The notes beneath the pieces were generated by a model. The model did no database searches and was not told the DNA's origin. It saw only the letters and a list, made by a program, of their open reading frames with translations. The position numbers and the translations under genes are program-made. 27,707 nucleotides of DNA, taken from contig URHH01000026.1 in the NCBI GenBank assembly GCA_900547615.1, forward strand, positions 1 to 27,707, given 5' to 3'. The DNA comes from an uncultured Blautia sp. (lineage in GTDB: Bacteria; Bacillota; Clostridia; Lachnospirales; Lachnospiraceae). The first letter of the stretch is position 1, and every line of letters begins with the position of its first letter. Of the stretch, positions 13,343-22,329 are shown piece by piece.

Positions 13343-15448
13343 ATGATAAAAGCAGGTAAGTGGATTTCCAAACACAAGAAGCTGATTCTCTTTATCGGAC
13401 TTGTGCTTTTGGTACCTTCTGTTTTCGGGTATGTGTCTACACGGGTAAATTACGATGTGTTAAGTTACCTTCCGGAGACACTGGAAACAGTAGAGGGACA
13501 GGACATCATGGTGGATGAATTTGGAATGGGCGCCTTTTCTATGGTCGTAGTGGAAGATATGGAATTGAAGGACGCAGCCGCCCTGAAAGAAAAAATCCAG
13601 AATGTAGATCATGTAGAGGATGTTCTGTGGTATGACAGCGTGATGGATTTAAGCGTTCCTGTGGAGATGCTTCCGGAAGATCTGAGAGAAGCGCTTTTTA
13701 AAGGAAATGCTACAATGATGATCGCTCTTTTTGACAATACGACCTCCTCAGATGAGGCAATGGACGCGGTGGCAGAAATGCGCAGCATTGTGTCAAAGAA
13801 CTGTTTTATAAGCGGTATGACAGGCGTGGTAACAGACATCAAAGCGCTGGCTTTAAAAGAGATGCCGGTGTATGTTGTGATTGCAGGAGCGCTTTCTTTG
13901 CTGGTGCTTTTTCTTGCAATGGACTCCCTTGTTGTTCCCATACTTTTCCTTTTGAGTATTGGGATCGCCATTATCTACAACATGGGAACGAATGTGTTTT
14001 TCGGAGAGATTTCTTATATTACACAGGCGCTTACGGCAGTGCTTCAGCTCGGTGTGACGATGGACTATTCTATTTTCCTTCTGAACTGCTATGAGGATAA
14101 TAAAAAGCGTTTTCCGGGAGATAAGGACAGGGCGATGGCACATGCCATTTCCAATACATTTAAGTCTGTTGTGGGAAGCTCTGTGACTACGATAGCAGGT
14201 TTTGTTGCTCTTTGTTTTATGACATTTGCACTTGGAAGAGACATGGGAATTGTTATGGCAAAGGGTGTAGTGATCGGTGTGATCTGTTGCGTAACGTTGC
14301 TTCCGTCCATGATCCTTCTGTGCGATAAGGCAATCGAAAAAACAAAACATAAGACGCTGCTTCCGAGTTTTGATAAGGTATCAAATTTTATTACAAAGCA
14401 TCATCTTATCTGGATTGCAGTCTTCCTTGTTCTTCTGTATCCTGCAATTCACGGAAATAATAATGTGGAAGTTTATTATAATATTGACACTTCTCTTCCG
14501 GCAAGCCTTCCAAGTAATCAGGCAAACAAGGAACTGGAAAAAGTATTCAATATGAATACTGTGCATATGGTCCTTATGGAAAAAGGTCTGGACGGAAAAG
14601 AAAAATCCGAGATGTTAAAAGAAATAGAAGATGTGGACGGTGTACAGTGGGCGCTGGGGTTAAATTCCTTTGTAGGCCCGTCCTTCCCCGAGAGCATGAT
14701 CCCAAAAGATGTGCGTTCTCTTCTGGAAAGCGATAATTACGAGCTTCAGTTTATCTGTTCAGAATATCGATCTGCAACAGATGAAGTAAACGGACAGATT
14801 TCTGCGATCCAGGATATTGTAAAAAAATACAGTCCGAAAGGCATGGTCATTGGAGAAGCTCCTCTGATGAAAGACCTGGCGGATGTAACAGATGTGGATT
14901 TGAAAAATGTAAATGTGATTTCCATAGCAGCAATTTTTGTGATCATTATGATCGTATTCAAATCCATTTCCCTGCCATTTATACTGGTGGCAGTCATTGA
15001 ATTTGCGATTTTTGTAAACATGGCAGTCCCCTATTACCAGGGCATTACCTTACCTTTTGTTGCAGGCATTGTAATTGGTGCCATACAGCTTGGCGCCACT
15101 GTGGACTATGCGATTCTGATGACAAGCCGTTATCAGAGAGAGAGGCATTTGGGAAGAGGAAAGAAAGAGGCGATTTCCATCGCGCACAAAACTTCGATGA
15201 AGTCTATTATCATAAGCGGCTGCAGCTTTTTTGCGGCAACCTTCGGTGTAGGACTTTATTCACAGGTAGATATGATAAGCTCTATCTGTACTCTTCTTTC
15301 AAGGGGAGCTGTCATCAGCACCGTTGTAGTGCTTCTGGTTCTTCCTGCCATGTTTATGATTTTTGACCCGATCATCTGCCATACTTCTATCGGCTTTCTT
15401 CCGAAAAAGGAGAAGGAAAAACCGGCAGGTCGCAGCAATAAGAAATAA
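13343..15448 (+). CDS. MMPL-family RND transporter
   Basis: A 701-residue RND-type permease of the MMPL group. The N-terminal helix (about residues 13-32) is followed by an extracytoplasmic domain, then a five-helix block (about 175-330). The same arrangement repeats from about 355. Each half carries the Asp-Tyr pair that forms the proton relay in MmpL proteins: GVTMDYSIFL (Asp241-Tyr242) and GATVDYAILM (Asp588-Tyr589). The C-terminus is basic and cytosolic. It should use the proton gradient to move lipids, drugs or similar amphiphiles out of the membrane. The secreted heptad-repeat protein follows 28 bases on, presumably co-transcribed. Confidence 0.92.
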   Translation: MIKAGKWISKHKKLILFIGLVLLVPSVFGYVSTRVNYDVLSYLPETLETVEGQDIMVDEFGMGAFSMVVVEDMELKDAAALKEKIQNVDHVEDVLWYDSVMDLSVPVEMLPEDLREALFKGNATMMIALFDNTTSSDEAMDAVAEMRSIVSKNCFISGMTGVVTDIKALALKEMPVYVVIAGALSLLVLFLAMDSLVVPILFLLSIGIAIIYNMGTNVFFGEISYITQALTAVLQLGVTMDYSIFLLNCYEDNKKRFPGDKDRAMAHAISNTFKSVVGSSVTTIAGFVALCFMTFALGRDMGIVMAKGVVIGVICCVTLLPSMILLCDKAIEKTKHKTLLPSFDKVSNFITKHHLIWIAVFLVLLYPAIHGNNNVEVYYNIDTSLPASLPSNQANKELEKVFNMNTVHMVLMEKGLDGKEKSEMLKEIEDVDGVQWALGLNSFVGPSFPESMIPKDVRSLLESDNYELQFICSEYRSATDEVNGQISAIQDIVKKYSPKGMVIGEAPLMKDLADVTDVDLKNVNVISIAAIFVIIMIVFKSISLPFILVAVIEFAIFVNMAVPYYQGITLPFVAGIVIGAIQLGATVDYAILMTSRYQRERHLGRGKKEAISIAHKTSMKSIIISGCSFFAATFGVGLYSQVDMISSICTLLSRGAVISTVVVLLVLPAMFMIFDPIICHTSIGFLPKKEKEKPAGRSNKK

Positions 15449-15476
15449 AGAATGATAAGAAAAGGAGTTGTTTCAT

Positions 15477-18269
15477 ATGAACAGAAATAAAAAAATTGTG
15501 ACAGCAACGATGGCTGCGGGAATGGCAGCAGTATTAAGTGCAGGTACGATCGCGGCTGCGGGACAGAGTGCAGAGACTTCCGGAATTACAAAGGAAGAAA
15601 CCGTATACGTAAATGCAGGGGCAGACGGCGCAGTGAAAGATGTTATTGTATCTGACTGGCTGAAAAATTCAGGAGGAGCGTCATCTGTCTCTGATGTATC
15701 CGGTTTGAAGGATATTAAAAATGTAAAGGGCAACGAGACGTTTCAGCAGAATGGAGAAAAACTCACCTGGAATACGGAAGATGCAGACATATATTATCAG
15801 GGAACAACGACAAAAGAGCTTCCTGTAGCTGTAGAAATTAAATATTATTTAAGTGGAAAACAGGTAACTCCCGATGAACTGGCAGGGAAAAGCGGACACC
15901 TTAAAATGGTAGTCACATACAAAAATAAAGAAAAAACAGTGAAAAAAATCGACGGAAAAAATACAGACGTATACGCGCCTTTTGCGATGGCAACAGGAAT
16001 GTTTCTTCCCACAGATAAATTTAAAAATGTGACGATCGACAATGGAAAGGTTGTATCAGACGGAGACAGAAATATAGTGGTAGGTCTTGGACTTCCGGGA
16101 CTTTCTGACAGTCTGGATCTTGATGAGGACGTCAAAAAAGATATTGAGATTCCGGAAGGATTTACGCTCGAGGCAGATGTGACAGACTGTGAAATGGAAA
16201 CTACATTTACCGTAGCTCTTACAGACCTTCTGGATGAGATAAACGTGGATGAGATCGATAGCATCGACGAGCTGAAAGATTCTTTAAAAGAGCTTTCCGA
16301 TGCGTCTCTTGAGCTTGTGGACGGTACGAAAACGCTTTATGACGGAACAAGTGAACTGAATACAAAATATAAAGAATTTGCAGCAGGTGTATCAGAGCTT
16401 CAGAGTGGAGCAAGGGAGCTTCAGAGCGGTTCAAGAGAGCTTCAGAGCGGAGCCGGTGCATTAAAAACAGGTGTATCTTCTTACACAGAAGGTGCAGATA
16501 CGCTTGCGGCAGGCGTGATGGAATATACGGGCGGTGTCGGCACGATTTCTGACAAATTAAAAGAATATACAGACGGTGTAAGCACTCTCACAGGAGGGAT
16601 TAAGTCTTATATAGAAGGCAGTGGAACACTGACAGACGGCGTGATCAAGTATACGGAAGGTGCAGCCGCTGTGGCAGGCGGCATTACACAAGTTTTACAG
16701 CAATCTGCCAGAGTTGAGGAAGGACTGAAGACTTTCGCAGACGGAGGAAAGGATTTTGCAGACGGAGCGGCAGCGTACGGGGAAGGTGCAGAAAAGCTTT
16801 CAGAAGGATTGAAAACTCTGGAAGCCGGAGCGGAAACCCTTGCCCAGTCTGTAAAAGAATATACAACAGAGGGCGTTGGTGCATTAAAAGCGGGAGCACA
16901 GGCGCTTCCGGCAGGAATTGAAAAAATTCAGGCAGGTACAGAAGCGGCAGAAGGCGCGGCAGGTACTCTGGCAGAGAAGAGCGGCGGTCTGCAATCCAGT
17001 TTAAATGGTATTTCGCAGACTCTCCGTGATGCGGCAGAATCTGTTGGAGGAAATTCTTCTGTAGATACTTCTGCAATTACAAATGGAGCGGCATCAGCAC
17101 AGAGCGGTGCAGATACTGTTTCAGCAGGACTTGATACAGCAAGTGCAGCCATTGATATATTAAGCGGCATTGATATGTCCCAGCTTGATGAGGGAACACA
17201 GGCTGCAATCAGCGAGGCGATCGGCTGGATTTCCGGGGGCGTGGGAACTGCTCAGAGCGGACTTGGAAGCGTGTACAGCGGAGCAGAGGCAGTACAAAGC
17301 GGCGCAGAGCAGATTTCAGGAGGCGATACTTCTCAGATTGCGGACGTTTTAAATCAGGCGGCAGACGGAATTGATCAGACAGCAGCCGGAGCCGGAGCAA
17401 TTTCTTCCGGACTGGAATCAATGGAGGGAAGTCTCGGCGCTTTAAGTGAGGGCGCATCGGAAGCGCTGGAAGGCGCAAATGGGCTTTCAGAAGGAGCTGC
17501 CGCTTTATCTGCAAAGGGAGAAGAACTGACCCAGGGGGCAGAGCAGGCAGCAGCCGGAGCGAAAGCTCTTGTTGCCGGGGCAAAAGAACTGACAGACAGT
17601 ACAGAAAAGCTTTCTGCCGGAGCAGAAGCTTTAAAAGAGGGATTTTATGGAGAAAATGGGCTTCAGGCAGGGCTTGAGACGGCGGAAAACGCCTCAGAGG
17701 CTCTTGTAAACGGAGCGGCTTCTTTAAAGAAATCAGGCGCGGAATTAAAAGCCGGAGCAGAAGAATTAAAGAGTAACGATTATACGCTGATTCTGGGAGC
17801 GGGAAAACTGGATTCTGCAACAACGCAGTTAAATGCGGGAATTTCCCAGATAGGAGGAGCGACAGAAGCGCTCAAAGAAGGCGCGTCCAAACTTTCTGCA
17901 AACAGTGGTTCCTTAAAGTCAGGAGCAGAAGAACTGGAACAGGGAACAGGCACTCTTGCGGGAGGAACGAACACCCTTGTATCAGGAACAAATGCACTTG
18001 CGTCAGGAAGCAGCCAGGTACAGAGTGGTATTAAAAAGCTGAATGACGGAGCGAAAGAACTGAAGGAAGGTCAGGATAAATTTAACAAAGAGGGCGTTCA
18101 GAAGTTAAAAGATACGGTAGAGGACACACTGGATTCCGTTCTTGACCGTCTCGAAGCAATTCAGGCAGATGATGTGGCGTATACCTCTTTTGCAGGAAAA
18201 GAGGATTCTATGGATGGAAATGTGAAATTCATTATTGAGACGGATCCGATTGAATTACCGGAAGAATAA
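15477..18269 (+). CDS. Secreted protein with Leu-x-x-Gly heptad repeats (YhgE/Pip-like stalk)
   Basis: A 930-residue protein. The signal peptide (MNRNKKIVTATMAAGMAAVL) is probably cut near residues 25-30. A globular N-terminal domain covers about 35-265 (VYVNAGADGAVKDVIVSDWL at the start). From about 275 to 880 come many repeats of the x-x-x-Leu-x-x-Gly heptad found in YhgE/Pip proteins, such as SELQSGA, RELQSGS and ADTLAAG. Unlike YhgE/Pip, it has no membrane helices beyond the signal and no LPxTG anchor; it ends DPIELPEE. The ATG at 15477 has AAAGGAG 9 bases upstream; a TTG at 15468 is less likely. It probably forms a long helical rod working with the MMPL permease. Confidence 0.85.
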   Translation: MNRNKKIVTATMAAGMAAVLSAGTIAAAGQSAETSGITKEETVYVNAGADGAVKDVIVSDWLKNSGGASSVSDVSGLKDIKNVKGNETFQQNGEKLTWNTEDADIYYQGTTTKELPVAVEIKYYLSGKQVTPDELAGKSGHLKMVVTYKNKEKTVKKIDGKNTDVYAPFAMATGMFLPTDKFKNVTIDNGKVVSDGDRNIVVGLGLPGLSDSLDLDEDVKKDIEIPEGFTLEADVTDCEMETTFTVALTDLLDEINVDEIDSIDELKDSLKELSDASLELVDGTKTLYDGTSELNTKYKEFAAGVSELQSGARELQSGSRELQSGAGALKTGVSSYTEGADTLAAGVMEYTGGVGTISDKLKEYTDGVSTLTGGIKSYIEGSGTLTDGVIKYTEGAAAVAGGITQVLQQSARVEEGLKTFADGGKDFADGAAAYGEGAEKLSEGLKTLEAGAETLAQSVKEYTTEGVGALKAGAQALPAGIEKIQAGTEAAEGAAGTLAEKSGGLQSSLNGISQTLRDAAESVGGNSSVDTSAITNGAASAQSGADTVSAGLDTASAAIDILSGIDMSQLDEGTQAAISEAIGWISGGVGTAQSGLGSVYSGAEAVQSGAEQISGGDTSQIADVLNQAADGIDQTAAGAGAISSGLESMEGSLGALSEGASEALEGANGLSEGAAALSAKGEELTQGAEQAAAGAKALVAGAKELTDSTEKLSAGAEALKEGFYGENGLQAGLETAENASEALVNGAASLKKSGAELKAGAEELKSNDYTLILGAGKLDSATTQLNAGISQIGGATEALKEGASKLSANSGSLKSGAEELEQGTGTLAGGTNTLVSGTNALASGSSQVQSGIKKLNDGAKELKEGQDKFNKEGVQKLKDTVEDTLDSVLDRLEAIQADDVAYTSFAGKEDSMDGNVKFIIETDPIELPEE
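16395..16457 (+). repeat. Three tandem 21-bp repeats
   Basis: Units 16395-16415, 16416-16436 and 16437-16457 share the core GAGCTTCAGAG and encode heptads ELQSGAR, ELQSGSR and ELQSGAG. They are the best-preserved DNA-level repeat within the heptad array, which suggests recent duplication of one heptad. Confidence 0.8.
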
Positions 18270-18309
18270 AACGTAAATGAGAATGTGTGAGAAGCCTGCA
18301 ATCAATTTC

Positions 18310-18338
18310 TTGCGTATGAAAGATGCTTCTGTTATAAT
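18310..18338 (+). promoter_or_regulatory. Promoter of the ftsW-like gene
   Basis: TTGCGT (18310-18315), a 17-bp spacer, and a perfect TATAAT (18333-18338), 44 bases before the start codon. Confidence 0.7.
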
Positions 18339-18382
18339 AAATCAATGATACAGTAAATTTTTAGAAAGTGTCAGGTGGTACA

Positions 18383-19585
18383 ATGGAAAGAACAGGGAAG
18401 TCTTCAAAAACCTCCTTGCAGAAAAACAGAAGCAGACGAAAAGCCGCAGCAGCAGATTATTATGATTTCAGTCTTGTGGCAGTGGTTGTGCTTCTCACAT
18501 GTTTTGGATTGATCATGCTGTACAGTACAAGTGCATATACGGCAGAAATACAGTTTGGCGATGATATGCACTTTTTCAAACGGCAGGCGCTTGTCAGTGT
18601 GGCCTGCATTCTGGGCGCTCTTTTTATATCAAGGCTTGATTATCATCTTCTGGTACATTTTAAAGGGCTTTTGTATATAGCTGCCGTTGTGTTAATGTTC
18701 CTTGTCCAGACGCCTCTCGGAGAGGAAGTAAACGGCGCCCGCCGCTGGCTTAAGCTGGGAATCCAGTTTCAGCCTGCGGAAATTGCAAAAATAGCGGTGA
18801 TTGTCTGTCTTCCATACATGATTGTGGAAATGGGGAAACGGATCCGAACACTGAAAGCGTGTATGATATTGGGAGCAGCAGGAGGTGCGCTTGCCTTTAT
18901 CGCATATGCATTTACGGAGAACTTAAGTACAGCTATCATTATTTTCGGAATTACAGTTGGGCTTATTTTTGTAGCGCACCCCAACACAAAAATTTTTCTT
19001 CTGATATTTGCGGCAGGCGCGTTTCTGCTGCTTGGGTTTGTACTGTTTATCTCTGCCACAATGGACGTAGGGGCAACAGAGAACTTCCGTCTGCGCCGTA
19101 TTCTTGTATGGCTTCATCCGGAAGATTTTGCATCAGGAGCAGGTTATCAGACCATTCAGGCGCTTTATGCCATCGGTTCCGGCGGATTTTTTGGCAGGGG
19201 GCTTGGAAACAGTATTCAGAAGCTTGGCAGTGTGCCGGAAGCACAGAACGATATGATTTTTTCCATTATCTGTGAGGAGCTTGGGGTTTTCGGAGGAATT
19301 ATCGTACTGCTTCTTTTTGCATACCTCCTTTACCGCTTGTTTTTTATTGCGCAGAATGCGCCGGATCTGGTTGGCTCTCTTATGGTAACGGGGATTTTTA
19401 TTCATATTGCCCTTCAGGTTATCTTAAACATTGCGGTTGTGTTAAATCTTATGCCGAATACAGGTATTACGCTGCCCTTCATCAGTTATGGAGGCACATC
19501 CGTAGTTTTCCTGATGTCGGAAATGGGACTTGCTCTGAGTGTGGCAAGACAGATTAAATTTCAGGATTCTTCTGTGCATATGTAA
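18383..19585 (+). CDS. ftsW: SEDS-family peptidoglycan polymerase, FtsW-like
   Basis: A 400-residue polytopic membrane protein of the FtsW/RodA/SpoVE family, with about ten helices. Family motifs are MLYSTSAY in the first helix, NGARRWLKLGIQFQPAEIAK (about residues 118-137), GRGLGNSIQKLGSVPEAQNDMIFSI with the conserved SEDS loop, and the terminal FISYGGTSVV. SEDS proteins polymerise glycan strands from lipid II at the septum, elongasome or spore cortex. Absence of a PBP or mreB neighbour leaves FtsW, RodA and SpoVE all possible; the basic N-terminal tail and length favour FtsW. The ATG at 18383 has AGGTGG 4 bases upstream, chosen over an upstream GTG. Confidence 0.85.
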   Translation: MERTGKSSKTSLQKNRSRRKAAAADYYDFSLVAVVVLLTCFGLIMLYSTSAYTAEIQFGDDMHFFKRQALVSVACILGALFISRLDYHLLVHFKGLLYIAAVVLMFLVQTPLGEEVNGARRWLKLGIQFQPAEIAKIAVIVCLPYMIVEMGKRIRTLKACMILGAAGGALAFIAYAFTENLSTAIIIFGITVGLIFVAHPNTKIFLLIFAAGAFLLLGFVLFISATMDVGATENFRLRRILVWLHPEDFASGAGYQTIQALYAIGSGGFFGRGLGNSIQKLGSVPEAQNDMIFSIICEELGVFGGIIVLLLFAYLLYRLFFIAQNAPDLVGSLMVTGIFIHIALQVILNIAVVLNLMPNTGITLPFISYGGTSVVFLMSEMGLALSVARQIKFQDSSVHM

Positions 19586-19603
19586 CAAATATTGGAAAAT
19601 GTC

Positions 19604-19632
19604 TTGACAAAATATAGCGCAGAATATATACT
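19604..19632 (+). promoter_or_regulatory. Promoter of the acyl carrier protein gene
   Basis: TTGACA (19604-19609), a 17-bp spacer, TATACT (19627-19632). It gives acpP its own strong promoter just after the ftsW-like gene. Confidence 0.78.
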
Positions 19633-19682
19633 TTGGGCATTAAAAGGATTATAAGAACAGGTTTTATAAAGGAGAAAAGACA

Positions 19683-19916
19683 ATGTTAGAAAAAATGCAG
19701 GAAATGTTGTCACAGCAGTTAAACTGTGATGCAGATACAATTACACCGGATACTTCTTTTAAGGATGATCTGGGAGCAGACTCACTGGATCTTTTTGAAC
19801 TGGTTATGGCGCTGGAAGATGAGTACAATATTGAAATTCCTTCTGAGGAGCTTACTGACTTAAATACAGTCGGAGATGTAATTGAATACATGAAGAGCAA
19901 AGGCATTGATGCGTAA
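19683..19916 (+). CDS. acpP: Acyl carrier protein
   Basis: A 77-residue acidic four-helix protein with the carrier motif GADSLDLFEL; Ser34 takes the 4'-phosphopantetheine arm. Length and composition match type II fatty-acid synthesis ACP. No fab genes are adjacent, so it is a stand-alone copy. The Sfp-type transferase at 24153-24698 may modify it. AAAGGAG precedes the ATG, and a strong terminator follows 10 bases after the stop, so it is monocistronic. A specialised carrier role cannot be excluded. Confidence 0.93.
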   Translation: MLEKMQEMLSQQLNCDADTITPDTSFKDDLGADSLDLFELVMALEDEYNIEIPSEELTDLNTVGDVIEYMKSKGIDA

Positions 19917-19925
19917 GTCCTGTTT

Positions 19926-19953
19926 TCCCGCGGAATCTCCGCGGGATTTTTTT
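19926..19953 (+). terminator. Rho-independent terminator of acpP
   Basis: A 9-bp perfect stem TCCCGCGGA/TCCGCGGGA (19926-19934 with 19938-19946), a 3-base loop, then seven T residues. Confidence 0.93.
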
Positions 19954-20019
19954 GTCCTGCGATGAGACAGATATGGCGGATATTACTCGAGAAATGCCGG
20001 ATTGTGCGGCGTTTTACGG

Positions 20020-20048
20020 TTGAAAAAGAAGGAGTTCAAAGGTATAAT
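20020..20048 (+). promoter_or_regulatory. Promoter of the sirtuin gene
   Basis: TTGAAA (20020-20025), a 17-bp spacer, TATAAT (20043-20048), 34 bases before the ATG at 20082. An in-frame ATG at 19962 lies upstream of this promoter and so is not the start. Confidence 0.72.
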
Positions 20049-20081
20049 AGTGGTATAAAATCCGAAGAAAGGGTGGGGCAT

Positions 20082-20828
20082 ATGGAAGAAAAATACACAG
20101 AAAAACTTGAGTATTTAAAACGTGCCATAGAGAACAGCAATTACATGGTATGTCTTATGGGTGTTGGGGTAAGTGAGGACTGTGGATGTATCAATTTCCG
20201 GAAGCAGCAGGATGCGTTAAGTATGGAAATTGCCTATGGATATTCTCCGGAAGAAATGTTTAATCCTACGTTCTTCAGCACAAGAACAGAACAGTTTTAT
20301 GATTTTTATAAAAATTATATGCTGAAAAATCTGGGGGAAGTAAATGAGGGACTTTTCAGTCTCAGACATCTGGAAGAGCGGGGAAAATTAAAATGTGTGA
20401 TTACAAGAGATCTTTTTTCCATTCCGAGGAGAGCGGGCTGTAAAAATGTATATGAGATTCACGGAAGCGTATATGAAAATTTCTGTCCTCACTGCGGCAG
20501 GAAATATCCCATTGAGTACATACAGAAAAGTGAAGGCGTTCCAAAATGTGAAAGCTGCGGTTCCATAGTGCGTCCAGGTGTATATATGGTGGGAGAGATG
20601 GTGGATAACCGCGTGATTTCTCTGGCGGCAGAAGAAGTACGGAAGGCAGATACGCTTCTCATACTGGGCTGCGATTTAAAGGCGCCTCTTCCGGAAACAT
20701 TTCTCAAATATTTTGAGGGACGACACCACCTGATACTTATTAATCAGGAGCCTCATTTTGCAGATGAGATGGCAGATTTGACGATTCATGGAAAACCAGT
20801 GGACATTTTGACAGATTTGGGTATATAA
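20082..20828 (+). CDS. Divergent Sir2-family protein
   Basis: A 248-residue sirtuin-like protein. The zinc ribbon is intact (Cys135, Cys138, Cys156, Cys159) and the catalytic His127 stands in EIHGS. The NAD-contacting elements are changed: GVGVSEDCGCINFRK replaces the usual GAGxSxxSGIPxFR, and ITRD (107-110) stands where sirtuins have QNID. The helix after GCDLKAPLPETF replaces the GTSLxV loop, though INQEP fits the later INxxP. Standard members remove acyl groups from lysine using NAD. Here activity is doubtful or altered toward another reaction or ligand. Monocistronic, with AAGGGTGGGG before the ATG. The frame is intact, so it is not a pseudogene. Confidence 0.82.
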   Translation: MEEKYTEKLEYLKRAIENSNYMVCLMGVGVSEDCGCINFRKQQDALSMEIAYGYSPEEMFNPTFFSTRTEQFYDFYKNYMLKNLGEVNEGLFSLRHLEERGKLKCVITRDLFSIPRRAGCKNVYEIHGSVYENFCPHCGRKYPIEYIQKSEGVPKCESCGSIVRPGVYMVGEMVDNRVISLAAEEVRKADTLLILGCDLKAPLPETFLKYFEGRHHLILINQEPHFADEMADLTIHGKPVDILTDLGI

Positions 20829-20829
20829 T
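20800..20829 (+). promoter_or_regulatory. Candidate promoter of gltX
   Basis: TGGACA (20800-20805), an 18-bp spacer, TATAAT (20824-20829). It lies over the end of the sirtuin gene; the leader to gltX would be about 36 bases. No T-box leader fits here. Confidence 0.45.
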
Positions 20830-20871
20830 AAAAAGTCGAAAGTATATAGCAAGAAAGCAGGAGAAGAGACT

Positions 20872-22326
20872 ATGAGTAAACTCAGAACAAGATTTGCACC
20901 AAGTCCCACAGGAAGAATGCATGTGGGCAATTTAAGAACTGCATTATACGCATATTTAATTACAAAGCATGAGGGCGGAGATTTTATTCTCCGTATTGAA
21001 GATACAGACCAGGAGCGCTATATGGAGGGCGCAGTGGACATTATTTACCGCACAATGGAAAAGACAGGACTTCTCCATGATGAAGGTCCTGATAAAGACG
21101 GGGGCGTAGGCCCTTATGTACAGAGCGAGCGCCAGGCGTCAGGACTTTATCTGAAATATGCGCAGCAGCTTGTAGAACAGGGAGATGCGTACTACTGTTT
21201 CTGCCAGAAGGAAGAACTGGAAAATATGAAGCGCGTTGTGGCAGGAAAAGAAATTTCCATCTACGACAAACGATGCTTAAATCTTCCGAAAGAGGAAGTG
21301 CAGCGCCGTCTGGAAGCGGGAGAGCCGCACGTGATCCGCTTTAATATGCCGACAGAGGGGACAACCACCTTCCACGATGTAATTTACGGAGATATTACAG
21401 TAAATAATGAAGAGCTGGAAGATTTGATCCTCATTAAATCCGACGGGTATCCTACATATAACTTTGCAAACGTAGTGGACGACCATCTGATGGGAATTAC
21501 CCATGTAGTAAGAGGAAACGAGTATCTCTCCTCAGCACCGAAATACAACCGTATTTATGAGGCGTTTGGCTGGGATATTCCTGTTTATGTACACTGTCCG
21601 CTGATCACAGATGAAACACACCAGAAACTTTCGAAGCGTTCCGGACATTCTTCTTATGAGGATCTTTTAGAGCAGGGATTTGTGTCAGAGGCAATCGTAA
21701 ATTATGTGGCTCTTCTTGGCTGGAGCCCTTCTGACAACCGTGAAATCTTTACACTTTCCGAGCTTGTTGAGGCGTTTGATTATCATCATATCAACAAATC
21801 ACCGGCAGTCTTTGACATTCAGAAGCTTCGCTGGATGAACGGAGAGTACATTAAGAAAATGGATCCGGAAGAATTTTATGAAAAAGCGCTTCCGTACATG
21901 AAAGAGGTTCTGAAAAAGGACTATGATTTCCGCAAAATCGCAGGAATGGTGCAGACAAGAATCGAGACATTCCCGGATATTCCGGAGCTTGTAGACTTCT
22001 TTGAGGAAGTGCCGGAGTACGATTCTTCCATGTACTGCCATAAAAAAATGAAAACAACAGAGGAAACTTCCCTCACTGTATTAAAAGAGGTTCTTCCTGT
22101 TCTGGAAGCCCATGAGGATTATACAAACGATCCGTTATTTGCTGTTCTTTCCGCGTTTGTGAAAGATAAAGGGTATAAAAACGGATATGTAATGTGGCCT
22201 CTGCGTACTGCGGTTTCCGGAAAACAGATGACACCTGCCGGTGCAACAGAGATTATGGAGATCATCGGCAAAGAAGAAACAATAAAAAGAGTGAAGGCAG
22301 CTATTGAAAAACTGGAAAACAGATAA
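20872..22326 (+). CDS. gltX: Glutamate--tRNA ligase
   Basis: A 484-residue class I synthetase that charges tRNA-Glu (and often tRNA-Gln, followed by amidotransfer in Clostridia). The HIGH-type motif is PSPTGRMHVGN (residues 10-20) and the KMSKS-type motif KLSKR is at 252-256. RIEDTDQER and the VVRGNEYLSS loop are typical of GluRS. Length is normal. AGGAG precedes the ATG. The helicase gene follows 3 bases after the stop. Confidence 0.97.
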   Translation: MSKLRTRFAPSPTGRMHVGNLRTALYAYLITKHEGGDFILRIEDTDQERYMEGAVDIIYRTMEKTGLLHDEGPDKDGGVGPYVQSERQASGLYLKYAQQLVEQGDAYYCFCQKEELENMKRVVAGKEISIYDKRCLNLPKEEVQRRLEAGEPHVIRFNMPTEGTTTFHDVIYGDITVNNEELEDLILIKSDGYPTYNFANVVDDHLMGITHVVRGNEYLSSAPKYNRIYEAFGWDIPVYVHCPLITDETHQKLSKRSGHSSYEDLLEQGFVSEAIVNYVALLGWSPSDNREIFTLSELVEAFDYHHINKSPAVFDIQKLRWMNGEYIKKMDPEEFYEKALPYMKEVLKKDYDFRKIAGMVQTRIETFPDIPELVDFFEEVPEYDSSMYCHKKMKTTEETSLTVLKEVLPVLEAHEDYTNDPLFAVLSAFVKDKGYKNGYVMWPLRTAVSGKQMTPAGATEIMEIIGKEETIKRVKAAIEKLENR

Positions 22327-22329
22327 AGT

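Noticed and set aside
13853..14350. A 165-codon minus-strand frame inside the MMPL gene
   Set aside because: Composition (many His, Asn, Lys, Cys) is that of an antisense shadow, and the MMPL frame is certain.
17209..17823. A 204-codon open frame on the minus strand, rich in Leu, Pro and Arg
   Set aside because: It is antisense to the heptad-repeat gene. The repetitive Ala/Gly/Glu codons keep the opposite frame open; there is no ribosome site and no domain.
16395..18060. Repeat-rich DNA that could suggest a CRISPR or satellite array
   Set aside because: The repeats keep a single reading frame with 7-codon period and no unique spacers; they encode protein heptads.
19962..20081. A 40-residue N-terminal extension of the sirtuin
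   Set aside because: The extension covers the -35/-10 promoter at 20020-20048 and has no sirtuin-like sequence.
20829..20871. A T-box leader before gltX
   Set aside because: Only 43 bases separate the genes, far too short for the specifier and antiterminator structures.
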